In this document: positions 43,623 through 51,774 of the stretch, one piece after another | How the letters are laid out: every line of letters starts with the position of its first letter | Numbering within the stretch: position 1 is the stretch's first letter | NCBI GenBank assembly: GCA_018241445.1 | Contig: JAFEDT010000009.1 | Span: forward strand, 62,001 to 126,000 | Direction of reading: 5' to 3' | From: Pseudomonadota bacterium | GTDB lineage: Bacteria > Pseudomonadota > Gammaproteobacteria > Steroidobacterales > Steroidobacteraceae | Length of the DNA: 64,000 nt | Program-made: the position numbers and the translations under genes | Notes under the pieces: model-generated | Seen by the model: the letters and a program-made list of their open reading frames with translations, nothing else | The model's database searches: none | What the model was told of the DNA's origin: nothing

Positions 43623-44414
43623 ATGCTGACCGAACGGCTCTGGCCGGGGAATTCCCTGCGCAATTTCCACTATCTCATCGCCTGTCCGCAGACGGGCGAA
43701 GCCCTCGCGGTGGACCCGCTGGACTGGCAGCTGTGCCTGGACGCGGCACGCAAGCGCGGCTGGCAGATCACGCAGATCCTCTCCACCCATGAGCACGAGG
43801 ACCACACCGGCGGCAACGCGGGGCTTAAGTCTGCCACCGGCGCGCAGGTGATGTCGCACGCCGGCGCGGCCGCGCGTATCGGCGGCGTCGACCGTGGACT
43901 GTCGAAGGGCGACGTGATCCGGGTCGGACGCACTGTCGAGCTCGAATGCCTGGACACGCCCGGGCACACGATGACGCACGTGTGCCTGCTGTCGCACACC
44001 GAGCAGCCGGCGCTGTTCTGCGGCGACACCCTGTTCAACGCCGGCGCGGGCAACTGCCACAACGGCGGCGATCCCGCCGTGCTGTACGACACCTTCGCCA
44101 GCCAGCTCGCACGGCTGCCGGACAGCACGCGTGTCTATCCCGGCCACGAGTACCTGGCGCGCAACCTGGAGTTCACGCTGGATCGCGAGCCCACCAACCC
44201 CGACGCGGCAACGTACCTGGCGCGCGCGCGGGAAAACAATGCCAACAGCGCTCCAGTGACCACCCTGGCCGAGGAGCGGCGCATCAACACCTTCTTCCGC
44301 CTGCAGAACCCGGCGGTGATCGCACGGCTGCGCCAGGCCTTTCCCGACATCGGCGAGCACCCCGACCCGCGCACGGTATTCATCCGCCTGCGGGAACTGC
44401 GCAACCGCTGGTAG
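43623..44414 (+). CDS. gloB: Hydroxyacylglutathione hydrolase (glyoxalase II)
   Basis: Hydrolyses S-lactoylglutathione in methylglyoxal detoxification. It has 263 residues of metallo-beta-lactamase fold. The binuclear metal site is THEHEDHTGG, with the later ligands in CLDTPGHTMTH, FCGDTLF and YPGHEYLARN; the C-terminal glyoxalase II domain covers the last 80 residues. The ATG at 43623 is preferred to the longer open frame that overlaps the previous gene. It is five bases before the AI-2E transporter gene. Confidence 0.9.
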   Translation: MLTERLWPGNSLRNFHYLIACPQTGEALAVDPLDWQLCLDAARKRGWQITQILSTHEHEDHTGGNAGLKSATGAQVMSHAGAAARIGGVDRGLSKGDVIRVGRTVELECLDTPGHTMTHVCLLSHTEQPALFCGDTLFNAGAGNCHNGGDPAVLYDTFASQLARLPDSTRVYPGHEYLARNLEFTLDREPTNPDAATYLARARENNANSAPVTTLAEERRINTFFRLQNPAVIARLRQAFPDIGEHPDPRTVFIRLRELRNRW

Positions 44415-44419
44415 TGCCG

Positions 44420-45481
44420 ATGCAGTCGCCCTTCTACCAACGCACTTTCCAGCTCGCGGTCGCCGCGGTGCTCGGCTTGTGCCTGTTCCAGATTCTCAAT
44501 CCCCTGCGCGGCATGCTGGGCTGGGCGATGGTGCTGGCCTTCATCCTGCATCCACTGCACGAGCGGCTGACCCGCCGGCTGCGCGGCCGCGAATCACTGT
44601 CGGCGGGCCTGCTCACCGGGCTGACGCCGTTCGTCGTGCTGGCGCCGCTGTCGATGCTGGGAGTGATCTTTGCCGGGCAGGTGGCGCGCCTGGTGGAATA
44701 CGCGCGCCGCAACAGCGACCAGCTCCCCTCTTACCCGGAGCTGTTGGACCGCCTCTCGCGGTACCGGCTGACCAGCAGCGCGGTGGGCTGGCTGCGCGAG
44801 CACGCCACCCTCAGCGCGGCGCAGGTGCAGGACTGGGTCACCAGCAGCCTCCAGGGCATGCTCAAGTCCGCCGCTGCGATGGGAGGCGATGTGGCGCTGG
44901 GCGTGGTCGGCACGCTGGCGGGCTTCTTCATCGTGCTGTTCATGCTGTACTTCTTCCTCAAGGACGGCCGCGAGATCCTCGACAGCCTGACCCCCCTGCT
45001 GCCTCTGGAAAGCGAGCGCCGCACGCGCCTGCTGCAGTACCTCGCCGACGTGACCCGCGCAGTGGTGTTCGGCTCGGTAGGTACGGCGGTCTTCCAGGGT
45101 GTGCTGACCGGGATCGGATTCGCACTGGTCGGCCTGCCCGCCGCGGTGGTATTCGCAGTGCTCGCGACCATCAGTGCGCTGCTGCCGGCCGGCACGGCGC
45201 TGGTGACGGTGCCGGCGGTGCTGTACCTGTTCTTCACCGGACGGTGGGGTGCCGCGATCTTCCTGGGAATCTGGGCGGCGGCAGTGGGTGTGGCGGACAA
45301 CTTCGTGCGTCCCTTCCTGACCCGGCGGCACGCGGAAGTCTCCACGCTCGCCATCTTCATCGGCGCCATCGGCGGCGTGGCGGCGTTCGGCATCCTGGGG
45401 CTGGTGATCGGCCCCGTGCTGTTGAGCTTCGTTGTGGCGCTGGTGCGCTTCGCCGACGAGGACAGCCGCAGAAGCACCTGA
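44420..45481 (+). CDS. AI-2E family transporter (PerM-like)
   Basis: An inner-membrane protein of 353 residues with about eight helices and the characteristic central soluble stretch (about residues 90-155) between helices 3 and 4. Conserved blocks are MLYFFLKDGREIL, ALVGLPAAVVFAVLATISALLPAGTALV and FVRPFLTRRHAEVSTLAIFIGAIGG. The family exports or permeates diverse solutes, and the AI-2 label reflects one E. coli member. It probably shares a transcript with gloB. Confidence 0.9.
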   Translation: MQSPFYQRTFQLAVAAVLGLCLFQILNPLRGMLGWAMVLAFILHPLHERLTRRLRGRESLSAGLLTGLTPFVVLAPLSMLGVIFAGQVARLVEYARRNSDQLPSYPELLDRLSRYRLTSSAVGWLREHATLSAAQVQDWVTSSLQGMLKSAAAMGGDVALGVVGTLAGFFIVLFMLYFFLKDGREILDSLTPLLPLESERRTRLLQYLADVTRAVVFGSVGTAVFQGVLTGIGFALVGLPAAVVFAVLATISALLPAGTALVTVPAVLYLFFTGRWGAAIFLGIWAAAVGVADNFVRPFLTRRHAEVSTLAIFIGAIGGVAAFGILGLVIGPVLLSFVVALVRFADEDSRRST

Positions 45482-45577
45482 GCGCTCCGGATCCCGCGCG
45501 CCCTCGTGGCCGCGCGGCAGGGCGCCGTTCCATGGAACCCGCTGCCGCAGCCTGACCCGCCGCTGCGCGGCTTGCGC

Positions 45578-46885
45578 CTAGTGGGGGGCAGCTGCCCCCG
45601 CGGGCACCGTGGCCGCCGCCGGCAGCTCGCCGCGCAGGCGTTCGCTGACCGCCTGGGCCTGCGCCAGCACGCGCAGCACGTTGCCCCCGGCCAGTTTGCC
45701 CAGGTCCGCATCGCTCCAGCCGCGGTGCGCCAGCTCTTCCAGCAGCGGCCGGAACCCGGCTACCCCGTCCATGCCGGCCGGCGCCTCGGGGATACCGTCG
45801 AAGTCGGAGCCGAGACCAACATGGTCCGCACCGGCGACGTCGTGGATGTGCTGAATGTGCGCCGCCACGTCCGCGAGCGTGACCGGTGGCTTCGGATGCG
45901 CCTTCTCCCATTCGGCAAGCGCCTGGGCGGCTCGCTCGGGCTGTCCGATGTACAGGCCGCCGAAGGGCGGGCTGTTCAGGCGTGCGTGCTCGGCGGCTTC
46001 CTCGGCCTCCCAGCGACGGCGCGCTTCCGAGACGTAGCCGGGATAGAAATTGACCATGACCACGCCGCCATTGCGCGCCACCAGGCGCAGCACGTCGTCC
46101 GGAACGTTACGCGGGTGATCGGTGAGGGCCCGCGCGGAGGAGTGTGAATAGATCACCGGCGCGCGCGTTACCCGCAGCGCCGCACGCATGGTCTCCTGCG
46201 ACACATGCGACAGGTCGACCAGCATGCCGAGGCGGTTCATCTCGCGCACCACGGTCTCGCCGAAGGGCGTCAGGCCGTGATGGCGGGGTGCGTCGGTGGC
46301 GGAGTCGGCCCAGTCGTTGTCGGCCGAGTGCGTGAGCGTCATGTAGCGGGCGCCGGCGTCGTAATAGCCGCGCAGCACGGCCAGCGAGTCGTTGATCTGG
46401 TGGCCGCCCTCCACCCCAATCAGGCAGGCGATGCGGTGCTCCCGGTGCAGGCGCGCGACATCAGTCGCGGTGTAGGCCATGCCGAGCTCGGGATAACGTG
46501 CGCACATCGACTTCACCAGGTCGATCTGCTCCAGCGTCACCTGTACCACCTGCGGCCCGGTGATCGCCGAATCGACCCACACGGACCAGAACTGGCCGCC
46601 AACGCCGCCGGCCCGCAGGCGCGGCAGGTCGGTCATGAGCGGCGCGCCGCCGTCGGCTGGCAGCGGCAGCCCCGCGGTCGGCTTCGCCAGGTCGATGCGC
46701 GACAGGTCGCCGCCGAAACGGACACGGATCTCCCACGGCAGGTCGTTGTGCCCGTCGATGAGCGGTGTCTGCGCGAGCACGCGCTGTACGCGTTGCGCGT
46801 CGCTGTCGGCGGCCCGCACCGCCAACGGCAGTGACAGGACGAGGAGGAACGCGGCGCCGCAGGCGCGGGAAAAACGGTTGTTCAT
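45578..46885 (-). CDS. Exported membrane-type dipeptidase (peptidase M19)
   Basis: A zinc dipeptidase of the renal dipeptidase family, which accepts dipeptides with a D-residue at the C-terminal side. It has 435 residues with a signal peptide (ends near AVRAAD). Zinc ligands are in DGHNDLPW (H46, D48), GVEGGH, DLSHVS and YSHSSA, and GLGSDFDG is conserved. It lies 16 bases after the XRE-cupin gene on the same strand and should be co-expressed with it. Within this island it would release amino acids from L,D-dipeptides in the periplasm. Confidence 0.92.
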   Translation of the reverse strand: MNNRFSRACGAAFLLVLSLPLAVRAADSDAQRVQRVLAQTPLIDGHNDLPWEIRVRFGGDLSRIDLAKPTAGLPLPADGGAPLMTDLPRLRAGGVGGQFWSVWVDSAITGPQVVQVTLEQIDLVKSMCARYPELGMAYTATDVARLHREHRIACLIGVEGGHQINDSLAVLRGYYDAGARYMTLTHSADNDWADSATDAPRHHGLTPFGETVVREMNRLGMLVDLSHVSQETMRAALRVTRAPVIYSHSSARALTDHPRNVPDDVLRLVARNGGVVMVNFYPGYVSEARRRWEAEEAAEHARLNSPPFGGLYIGQPERAAQALAEWEKAHPKPPVTLADVAAHIQHIHDVAGADHVGLGSDFDGIPEAPAGMDGVAGFRPLLEELAHRGWSDADLGKLAGGNVLRVLAQAQAVSERLRGELPAAATVPAGAAAPH

Positions 46886-46901
46886 GCGAAATCCCCAGGT
46901 G

Positions 46902-47507
46902 TCAGGTTCGGTCGTCGTCGTCGGCGTGGGCGTCGATGATCTCGTTCATGTGGGCGTCGTGCGCACTGGAACACACGGCGACCACGACCGCTTCCTCGCA
47001 ACCCGCCGCGGCCACGAAGGCGTGGCCCATGCCGCTGTCGATGTATACCGACTGGCCAGGCTCGAGCACCGCGGTGTCGTAGTACTCCGTATGCACCTCG
47101 ACGCGGCCTTCCAGCACATAAATCCATTCTTCGCCCGAATGGCGCACCAGCTGACCGAACTCGTCGACCGAGCGCGCGCGGATGCGCGTGACGATCGGGA
47201 TGAAGCGTTTGTGCCGCAGGTCGGTGCACAGGTAGAAGTAATCGTAGTTGCGTGTGTTGACGCGCAACGCGTTCTGCAGGGTGCCGATGCTGCGCCGCGC
47301 GGTGACCGCCGCGGCCTGCCCGTTGGCCGAGCGGTCCGCGAACAGCTCTGACATGGGCAGACCCAGGCGCTCGCTCAGCTGCAGCAGCTTGTCGTAGGTG
47401 AGGGTCAGCAGGTCGTGTTCCACCTTCGACAGCGTCGACAGTGGGATGCCGGTGCGCTCGCTCATCTCCCGCAGCGTCCAGCCCTTGCCGGCGCGCAAGG
47501 CGCGCAT
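46902..47507 (-). CDS. XRE-family regulator with C-terminal cupin (copy 1)
   Basis: A DNA-binding helix-turn-helix (about residues 5-58; TGIPLSTLSKVEHDLLTLTYDKLLQL) joined to a cupin sensor domain (EEWIYVLEGRVEVHTEYYD then SVYIDSGMGHAFV). The 201-residue start at 47507 is the first ATG next to the domain, but the paralogue at 56151 shows a basic N-terminal arm that would lie upstream here (IPKQTRARPGRAASRP). No ATG, GTG or TTG precedes that arm until the ATG at 47720, giving 272 residues; an ATA with a GGGAGA ahead of it stands just at the arm. The regulator probably senses a small ligand and controls the surrounding D-amino-acid genes. Confidence 0.85.
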   Translation of the reverse strand: MRALRAGKGWTLREMSERTGIPLSTLSKVEHDLLTLTYDKLLQLSERLGLPMSELFADRSANGQAAAVTARRSIGTLQNALRVNTRNYDYFYLCTDLRHKRFIPIVTRIRARSVDEFGQLVRHSGEEWIYVLEGRVEVHTEYYDTAVLEPGQSVYIDSGMGHAFVAAAGCEEAVVVAVCSSAHDAHMNEIIDAHADDDDRT

Positions 47508-47713
47508 CAGCCGGCCCAGTGTCGGACCGCGGCGGGTCCGCGGCAGCGCAGTGCGTGTCGCAGTCGCGTCGCGCCCGTGCGGCGCGGCCGGCCGCGATGC
47601 CGCACGGCCAGGCCGTGCACGGGTCTGCTTTGGTATGAGGGTTCTCCCGGCGCCGCTGTGCGCCGCGTTGCCGAGAATAGTATCAAGACAGCGTGGCGGT
47701 GCGCCGCCGCACC

Positions 47714-47742
47714 TTGACATTTGTCCGCCGCGGCCCGCTAAT
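47714..47742 (+). promoter_or_regulatory. Candidate promoter of the dipeptide-epimerase gene
   Basis: TTGACA (47714-47719) and GCTAAT (47737-47742) are 17 bases apart. A 6-bp inverted repeat GGTGCG/CGCACC (47698-47713) abuts the -35 box and could be an operator. It lies between the divergent XRE-cupin and epimerase genes. Confidence 0.45.
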
Positions 47743-47810
47743 CCGCGCTCGCAAAACAGGCTGGTGAGGGCGGAAGTCTCCGCCGCACTGCAGCCGCGGA
47801 GAAACTCGCG

Positions 47811-48827
47811 ATGTCCCCCGGCTCCCTGAGTCTCGAAGTCACCACGCACGATCTGCCGCTGAAGGCGCCGTTCCGCATCTCCGGCCATACCTGGCACAAC
47901 ACACCGGTGGTCGTGGCGACCGTGCGGCGCGGCGGCGCCCTGGGCCGCGGCGAAGCCGCCGGGGTCTACTACACCGGCGATACCGCGGCCGCCGCGGCCG
48001 AGACGCTGCGGCGGCTGGCTGCGCACCTGCCGCCGGGACTGGATCGCGAATCGCTGCAACAGCTGCTGCCGCCCGGCGGCGCACGCAACGCGCTCGACTG
48101 CGCGCTGTGGGAGCTGGAATCCCGCGAGAGCGGCCGCCCGGTGTGGGAGCTGACGGGGCTGGCGGCGCCGCGCAAGCTGCTCACCACGCTGACCCTGCCC
48201 GCCCAGACGCCGCAGGAGATGGCCGCCGGCGCCCGCGGTTACGCGGCCGCGCGCGCGCTGAAGGTCAAACTGACGGGCGACGTCGATGAGGACATCGGGC
48301 GCGTGCGCGCCATCCATGCTGCGCGACCCGAGGTGTGGCTGGGCGTCGATGCGAACCAGGGTTATGAGCCACAGAGCCTGCAGCGGCTGCTGCCGGTGCT
48401 GGTGGAGTGCCGGGTGAAGCTGCTGGAGCAACCCTTCCGCCGCGGCCAGGAAGCGCAGCTCGACGGGCTGAAGCTGCCGCTGCCGGTGGCGGCCGACGAG
48501 AGCTGCCTGGACCTGCGTGAGCTCGAATCCCTCCCCGGGCGTTTCGACGTAGTCAACATCAAGCTCGACAAGTGCGGCGGGCTCACGGAAGGACTGCGGA
48601 TCGCCCGGCGCGCCCAGGTCCTCGGGCTCAAGGTGATGGTGGGCAACATGATCGGCACCAGCGTGTCGGTGGGCCCGGCCTTCGTCCTCGGCCAGTTGTG
48701 CGACATCGTCGACCTCGACGGTCCGATATTCATCGCGCACGATCCTCCGCCGACAGTCAGCTACGAGCATGGCTACCTCAGCTGCCCGCCGGCAGTGTGG
48801 GGCGGAGGTCGGGCCGCGGCCGCCTGA
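47811..48827 (+). CDS. Dipeptide epimerase-family enzyme, DgcA-like
   Basis: An enolase-superfamily enzyme of 338 residues. Catalytic lysines K151 and K153 are in KVKLTG, metal ligands are D180 (GVDANQGY), E206 (LLEQPF) and D229 (ADES), and the second-face lysine is K251 (NIKLDKCGG). Such enzymes epimerise L-Ala-D/L-Glu dipeptides; a branch called DgcA converts N-acetyl-D-glutamate to N-acetyl-L-glutamate and works with the DUF1611 enzyme DgcN. A DUF1611 gene is 5 kb away in the same island, which favours the DgcA reading, as inference. Its 3' end overlaps the convergent transporter by 50 bases. Confidence 0.85.
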   Translation: MSPGSLSLEVTTHDLPLKAPFRISGHTWHNTPVVVATVRRGGALGRGEAAGVYYTGDTAAAAAETLRRLAAHLPPGLDRESLQQLLPPGGARNALDCALWELESRESGRPVWELTGLAAPRKLLTTLTLPAQTPQEMAAGARGYAAARALKVKLTGDVDEDIGRVRAIHAARPEVWLGVDANQGYEPQSLQRLLPVLVECRVKLLEQPFRRGQEAQLDGLKLPLPVAADESCLDLRELESLPGRFDVVNIKLDKCGGLTEGLRIARRAQVLGLKVMVGNMIGTSVSVGPAFVLGQLCDIVDLDGPIFIAHDPPPTVSYEHGYLSCPPAVWGGGRAAAA

Positions 48828-49896
48828 TCCTGCACAGCCCCCGGGTCAGCAGCGGAACCACGAAGACCAGGATGATGGCGTAGGACAACAGCCGGTAGCC
48901 GCGCGCGATGAGCGCGATCAGCCCGAAACGGCTGGCGACGAAGATCGCGATGACCAGCAGCGCCGCGGACGTCAGGAAGCGCGCCAGGCGCGGCAGATCG
49001 TGGCCGCGCGCCCGCAGGGCTGCGGCGAGTCGCTGGTTCACGGCATGCACCGCGCCGGTGCCGCTCTCCAGCAGTGCCGCGAAGATCATGAGCTGGAACA
49101 ACAGGTGGAATACGGGCACGCCGAGCCTGGCGAGCATGTATTCCGAGGGCAGCGCCACGGCGCCGATGGCGGGGTACCAGGCCATCATGCACACGAAGAA
49201 CAGCAGCGCCGGCAGCATGCCGAGCAGTCCCGCCAATGCGCCGGCGATGACGGCATCGCGCGGGCCGGTCAGGTGGCGCAGCACCGGCAGGATGGCGACG
49301 GCGGCGATCACGTTGTAGCCGGCGTAGGTCAGGCCACCGGCGACCCAGCCCACCGGGTGCTGCGGCGCCGCGAAGGCAGCGGCAACCTGCGGGCCGGTGC
49401 GCCACAGCGACAGCGCGGCGAACAGCGCGTAGACGCCGTACAAAAAGTACGTCACCCACTTGAAGAGACGCTCGACTGAAGTATTGCCGAACGCAGCGAT
49501 GAGCGCGATGCCGCTCACCAGCAGCAGGGTGCCGACGATGGTGGGCCAGCCAAACAGCGCGTGCCCGATCTCCCCGGCGGCGGCGCCGAACACCGACAGC
49601 ATTATCAGCACCAGGGCGGCGTACACCAGGTCGAACAGCCCGTTGGCCGGCCCCAGCAGCGCGCGAAAGAACGCGCCGTAGTCGCAGGCGCGCATGAGCT
49701 GCGCGAACAGGAAGGTCACGATGCAGATCGCGCTCCAGCACAGCATGCCAAGCAGCATGCCCAGCACGCCGCCCAGCGGGCCGCTGGGGGCGAAGAACTC
49801 GGCGAGCTCGCGGCCGGTGGCGTAACCACCGCCGATGACGAAGGCCTTGAAGGCAAACCCCGGCAGCAGGAAGCGGTTGAAGCGCGAGGGCGTCAT
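48778..49896 (-). CDS. YkvI-like membrane transporter
   Basis: A 372-residue protein with about ten membrane helices, starting MTPSRFNRFLLPGFAFKAFVIGGGYATGRELAEFF, whose first helix with GGGYATGRE is the ion/substrate-site pattern of the YkvI family (LeuT-like fold). AGYNVIAA and a late ALLESGTGAVHAVNQR are also conserved. The substrate is unknown; genomic setting suggests uptake of an amino acid or dipeptide. It is the last gene of a minus-strand run behind the D-aminoacylase and serine hydrolase (46 bases from the former). Confidence 0.83.
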   Translation of the reverse strand: MTPSRFNRFLLPGFAFKAFVIGGGYATGRELAEFFAPSGPLGGVLGMLLGMLCWSAICIVTFLFAQLMRACDYGAFFRALLGPANGLFDLVYAALVLIMLSVFGAAAGEIGHALFGWPTIVGTLLLVSGIALIAAFGNTSVERLFKWVTYFLYGVYALFAALSLWRTGPQVAAAFAAPQHPVGWVAGGLTYAGYNVIAAVAILPVLRHLTGPRDAVIAGALAGLLGMLPALLFFVCMMAWYPAIGAVALPSEYMLARLGVPVFHLLFQLMIFAALLESGTGAVHAVNQRLAAALRARGHDLPRLARFLTSAALLVIAIFVASRFGLIALIARGYRLLSYAIILVFVVPLLTRGLCRIRRPRPDLRPTLPAGS

Positions 49897-49942
49897 GCTC
49901 ACGGCGCAATCAGCCCGCGGCAGTGCGGCCGTGCCGTGATTT

Positions 49943-51700
49943 TCAAGGGTGCCAGGTCCAGTCGCGGCTGGAATTGCGGCAGCCGCCCCCGGGCGCGCCC
50001 GTCCACGCTCGCCCGTGCACCACGCGCCCGCTCCACTGGCGCGTCGCCACACCATCCTTGAGTGCGAGCGTGCCGTTCACCCAGACATTCCGCACGCCGG
50101 TGGCGAGCTGGTGCGGCTTGTCGTAGGTGGCGTGGTCCTGCACGGTGCGCGGATCGAACAGCACCACGTCGGCGAAGTAGCCGGCACGCAGGCGGCCGCG
50201 GTCGCGCAGCGACAGGTTGTCGGCCGGCAGCGCACTGAGCTTGCGCACCGCCTCCTGCAGAGTGATCGTCCGCTCGTCACGCACGTAGTGGGCGAGCAGG
50301 CGCGCGAAGTTGCCGTAGGCGCGCGGATGTTCGGATGACAACAGGAACACCCCTTGCGGCGCCGGCGCGTCGGCGTCGGAGCCGAAGCTCACCCACGGCA
50401 GGGCGACCTGGCGCCTGATGTTGTCTTCGCTCATCAGGAAGTAGGCCACACCGATCCGGGTCCCATCCTCCACCACCAGGTCCATGGCGGTGTCCTCCGG
50501 GGACTGACGGCGCAGGCGGGCAATCTCGGCCAGCGTCCTGCCGGTGTAGCGCTTCAACGCCGGGTTCTTGAACTGCAGCATCAGCATCCGCTGCGGGCCC
50601 GCCGCGTTGTACAGGTTTTCCCACGCGGTGGCGGGCTGTTTCATCTCGGCGGCGACCCGGGCGCGGATGGCGGGATCCTTGAGCCGCGCGATCCACTTGT
50701 CGAGGCCGCCCTCCTGGACCCAGCTGGGCATCGAGGCGTCCAGCCCGGTGGCGCCGGCCGTGTACAGGTACATGTTCGCCGTGATCCGCGTGCCGGCGGC
50801 ACGGGCGGCATCCACGGTGCGCACCACTTCGTCGAGCTTGCCCCAGTTGGACCGGCCGGCTGCCTTGAGGTGATAGATCTCGGCCGGCGCCCCGGATTCA
50901 CGCGCAATCTGAATGGTCTCGTTGACCGCCTCGATCAGCCGGTCGCCCTCGCTGCGCATGTGCGCGCTGTAGATGCCGCCGCAGCGCGCCGACTCTTGCG
51001 CCAGCGCCACCAGCTCCGTCGTCTTTGCATAGACCGCGGGGTTGTAGATGAGCGCCGTCGTCACCCCGAGCGCGCCTTCCTCCATGGCCTGGTGTACCAG
51101 CTGGCGCATGCGCGCGAGCTGCGCGGCGTCAGGCTGGACGTCGTCCTCTCCCAGCACGTACTGGCGGATGGTGCCGGCGCCCACGAAAGAGGCGATGTTG
51201 GGTGCGATGCCGCGATGCTCGAGCCCGGTGAGATATTCGCCCAGCGTGTTCCAGTCGACGTCGTAGTGGACGTCAGCCTGGGCCTGCCGGAGTTCGGCCT
51301 TCATGCGCTCATTGAGAGGCCCCATCGAAATCTCGCCCATGACCTCGAGCGTCACCCCCTGGCGCAGGTCGCTCAGGGCGCGGCCGTCGACAATCAGGGA
51401 TTCCTCGGGGTGCGCCAGCATGTTGACGAAGCCGGGCGCCAGCGCACGGCCGTGGGCATCGATCTCGGTGCGAGCGTGCCCGTCGGCGTGGGGCCCGACG
51501 TAGCTGATCCGGTCACCGTCCATGGCCAGCTCGCCGGCAAAGGGCTCACCCCCCGAACCGTCAACAATGAGGGCATTGCGGATGATGGTGTCGTGCTGCG
51601 CGGGCGCAGCCGGCTCACAGAACGCGGCGAGCGGCGCTAGGAGCAGCGCCCCGATGGCGCCAGCGATGCAGGGCCGGAGGCGGCGCGGGGTGTACTTCAT
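49943..51700 (-). CDS. Exported N-acyl-D-amino-acid deacylase family protein
   Basis: An amidohydrolase of 585 residues with a signal peptide (ends near AAFCEPA). It belongs to the D-aminoacylase family that cleaves N-acyl-D-amino acids. YSAHMRSEGDRLIEAVNE, EIYHLKAAG and VSFGSDADAP carry the second metal-site histidines and the catalytic aspartate. The usual first HxH motif after PGF is replaced by GFVNMLAHPEES, as in a distinct subgroup that also has LRQGVTLEVMGE; its metal site may differ. The start at 51700 gives the signal peptide. It sits between the transporter and the serine hydrolase on one strand. Confidence 0.88.
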   Translation of the reverse strand: MKYTPRRLRPCIAGAIGALLLAPLAAFCEPAAPAQHDTIIRNALIVDGSGGEPFAGELAMDGDRISYVGPHADGHARTEIDAHGRALAPGFVNMLAHPEESLIVDGRALSDLRQGVTLEVMGEISMGPLNERMKAELRQAQADVHYDVDWNTLGEYLTGLEHRGIAPNIASFVGAGTIRQYVLGEDDVQPDAAQLARMRQLVHQAMEEGALGVTTALIYNPAVYAKTTELVALAQESARCGGIYSAHMRSEGDRLIEAVNETIQIARESGAPAEIYHLKAAGRSNWGKLDEVVRTVDAARAAGTRITANMYLYTAGATGLDASMPSWVQEGGLDKWIARLKDPAIRARVAAEMKQPATAWENLYNAAGPQRMLMLQFKNPALKRYTGRTLAEIARLRRQSPEDTAMDLVVEDGTRIGVAYFLMSEDNIRRQVALPWVSFGSDADAPAPQGVFLLSSEHPRAYGNFARLLAHYVRDERTITLQEAVRKLSALPADNLSLRDRGRLRAGYFADVVLFDPRTVQDHATYDKPHQLATGVRNVWVNGTLALKDGVATRQWSGRVVHGRAWTGAPGGGCRNSSRDWTWHP

Positions 51701-51774
51701 GGATCGAGAAGCTCCTGGAGAATGACAGCCGGCACCGAAGGCGCCGTGAGGCCGCCCCGGGTACCCGCGGTCTT

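Noticed and set aside
46902..48770. Very long minus-strand frame extending the first XRE-cupin gene to 622 codons
   Set aside because: The extension is opposite the epimerase gene and crosses the divergent promoter region; only the part from 47720 or 47507 is credible.
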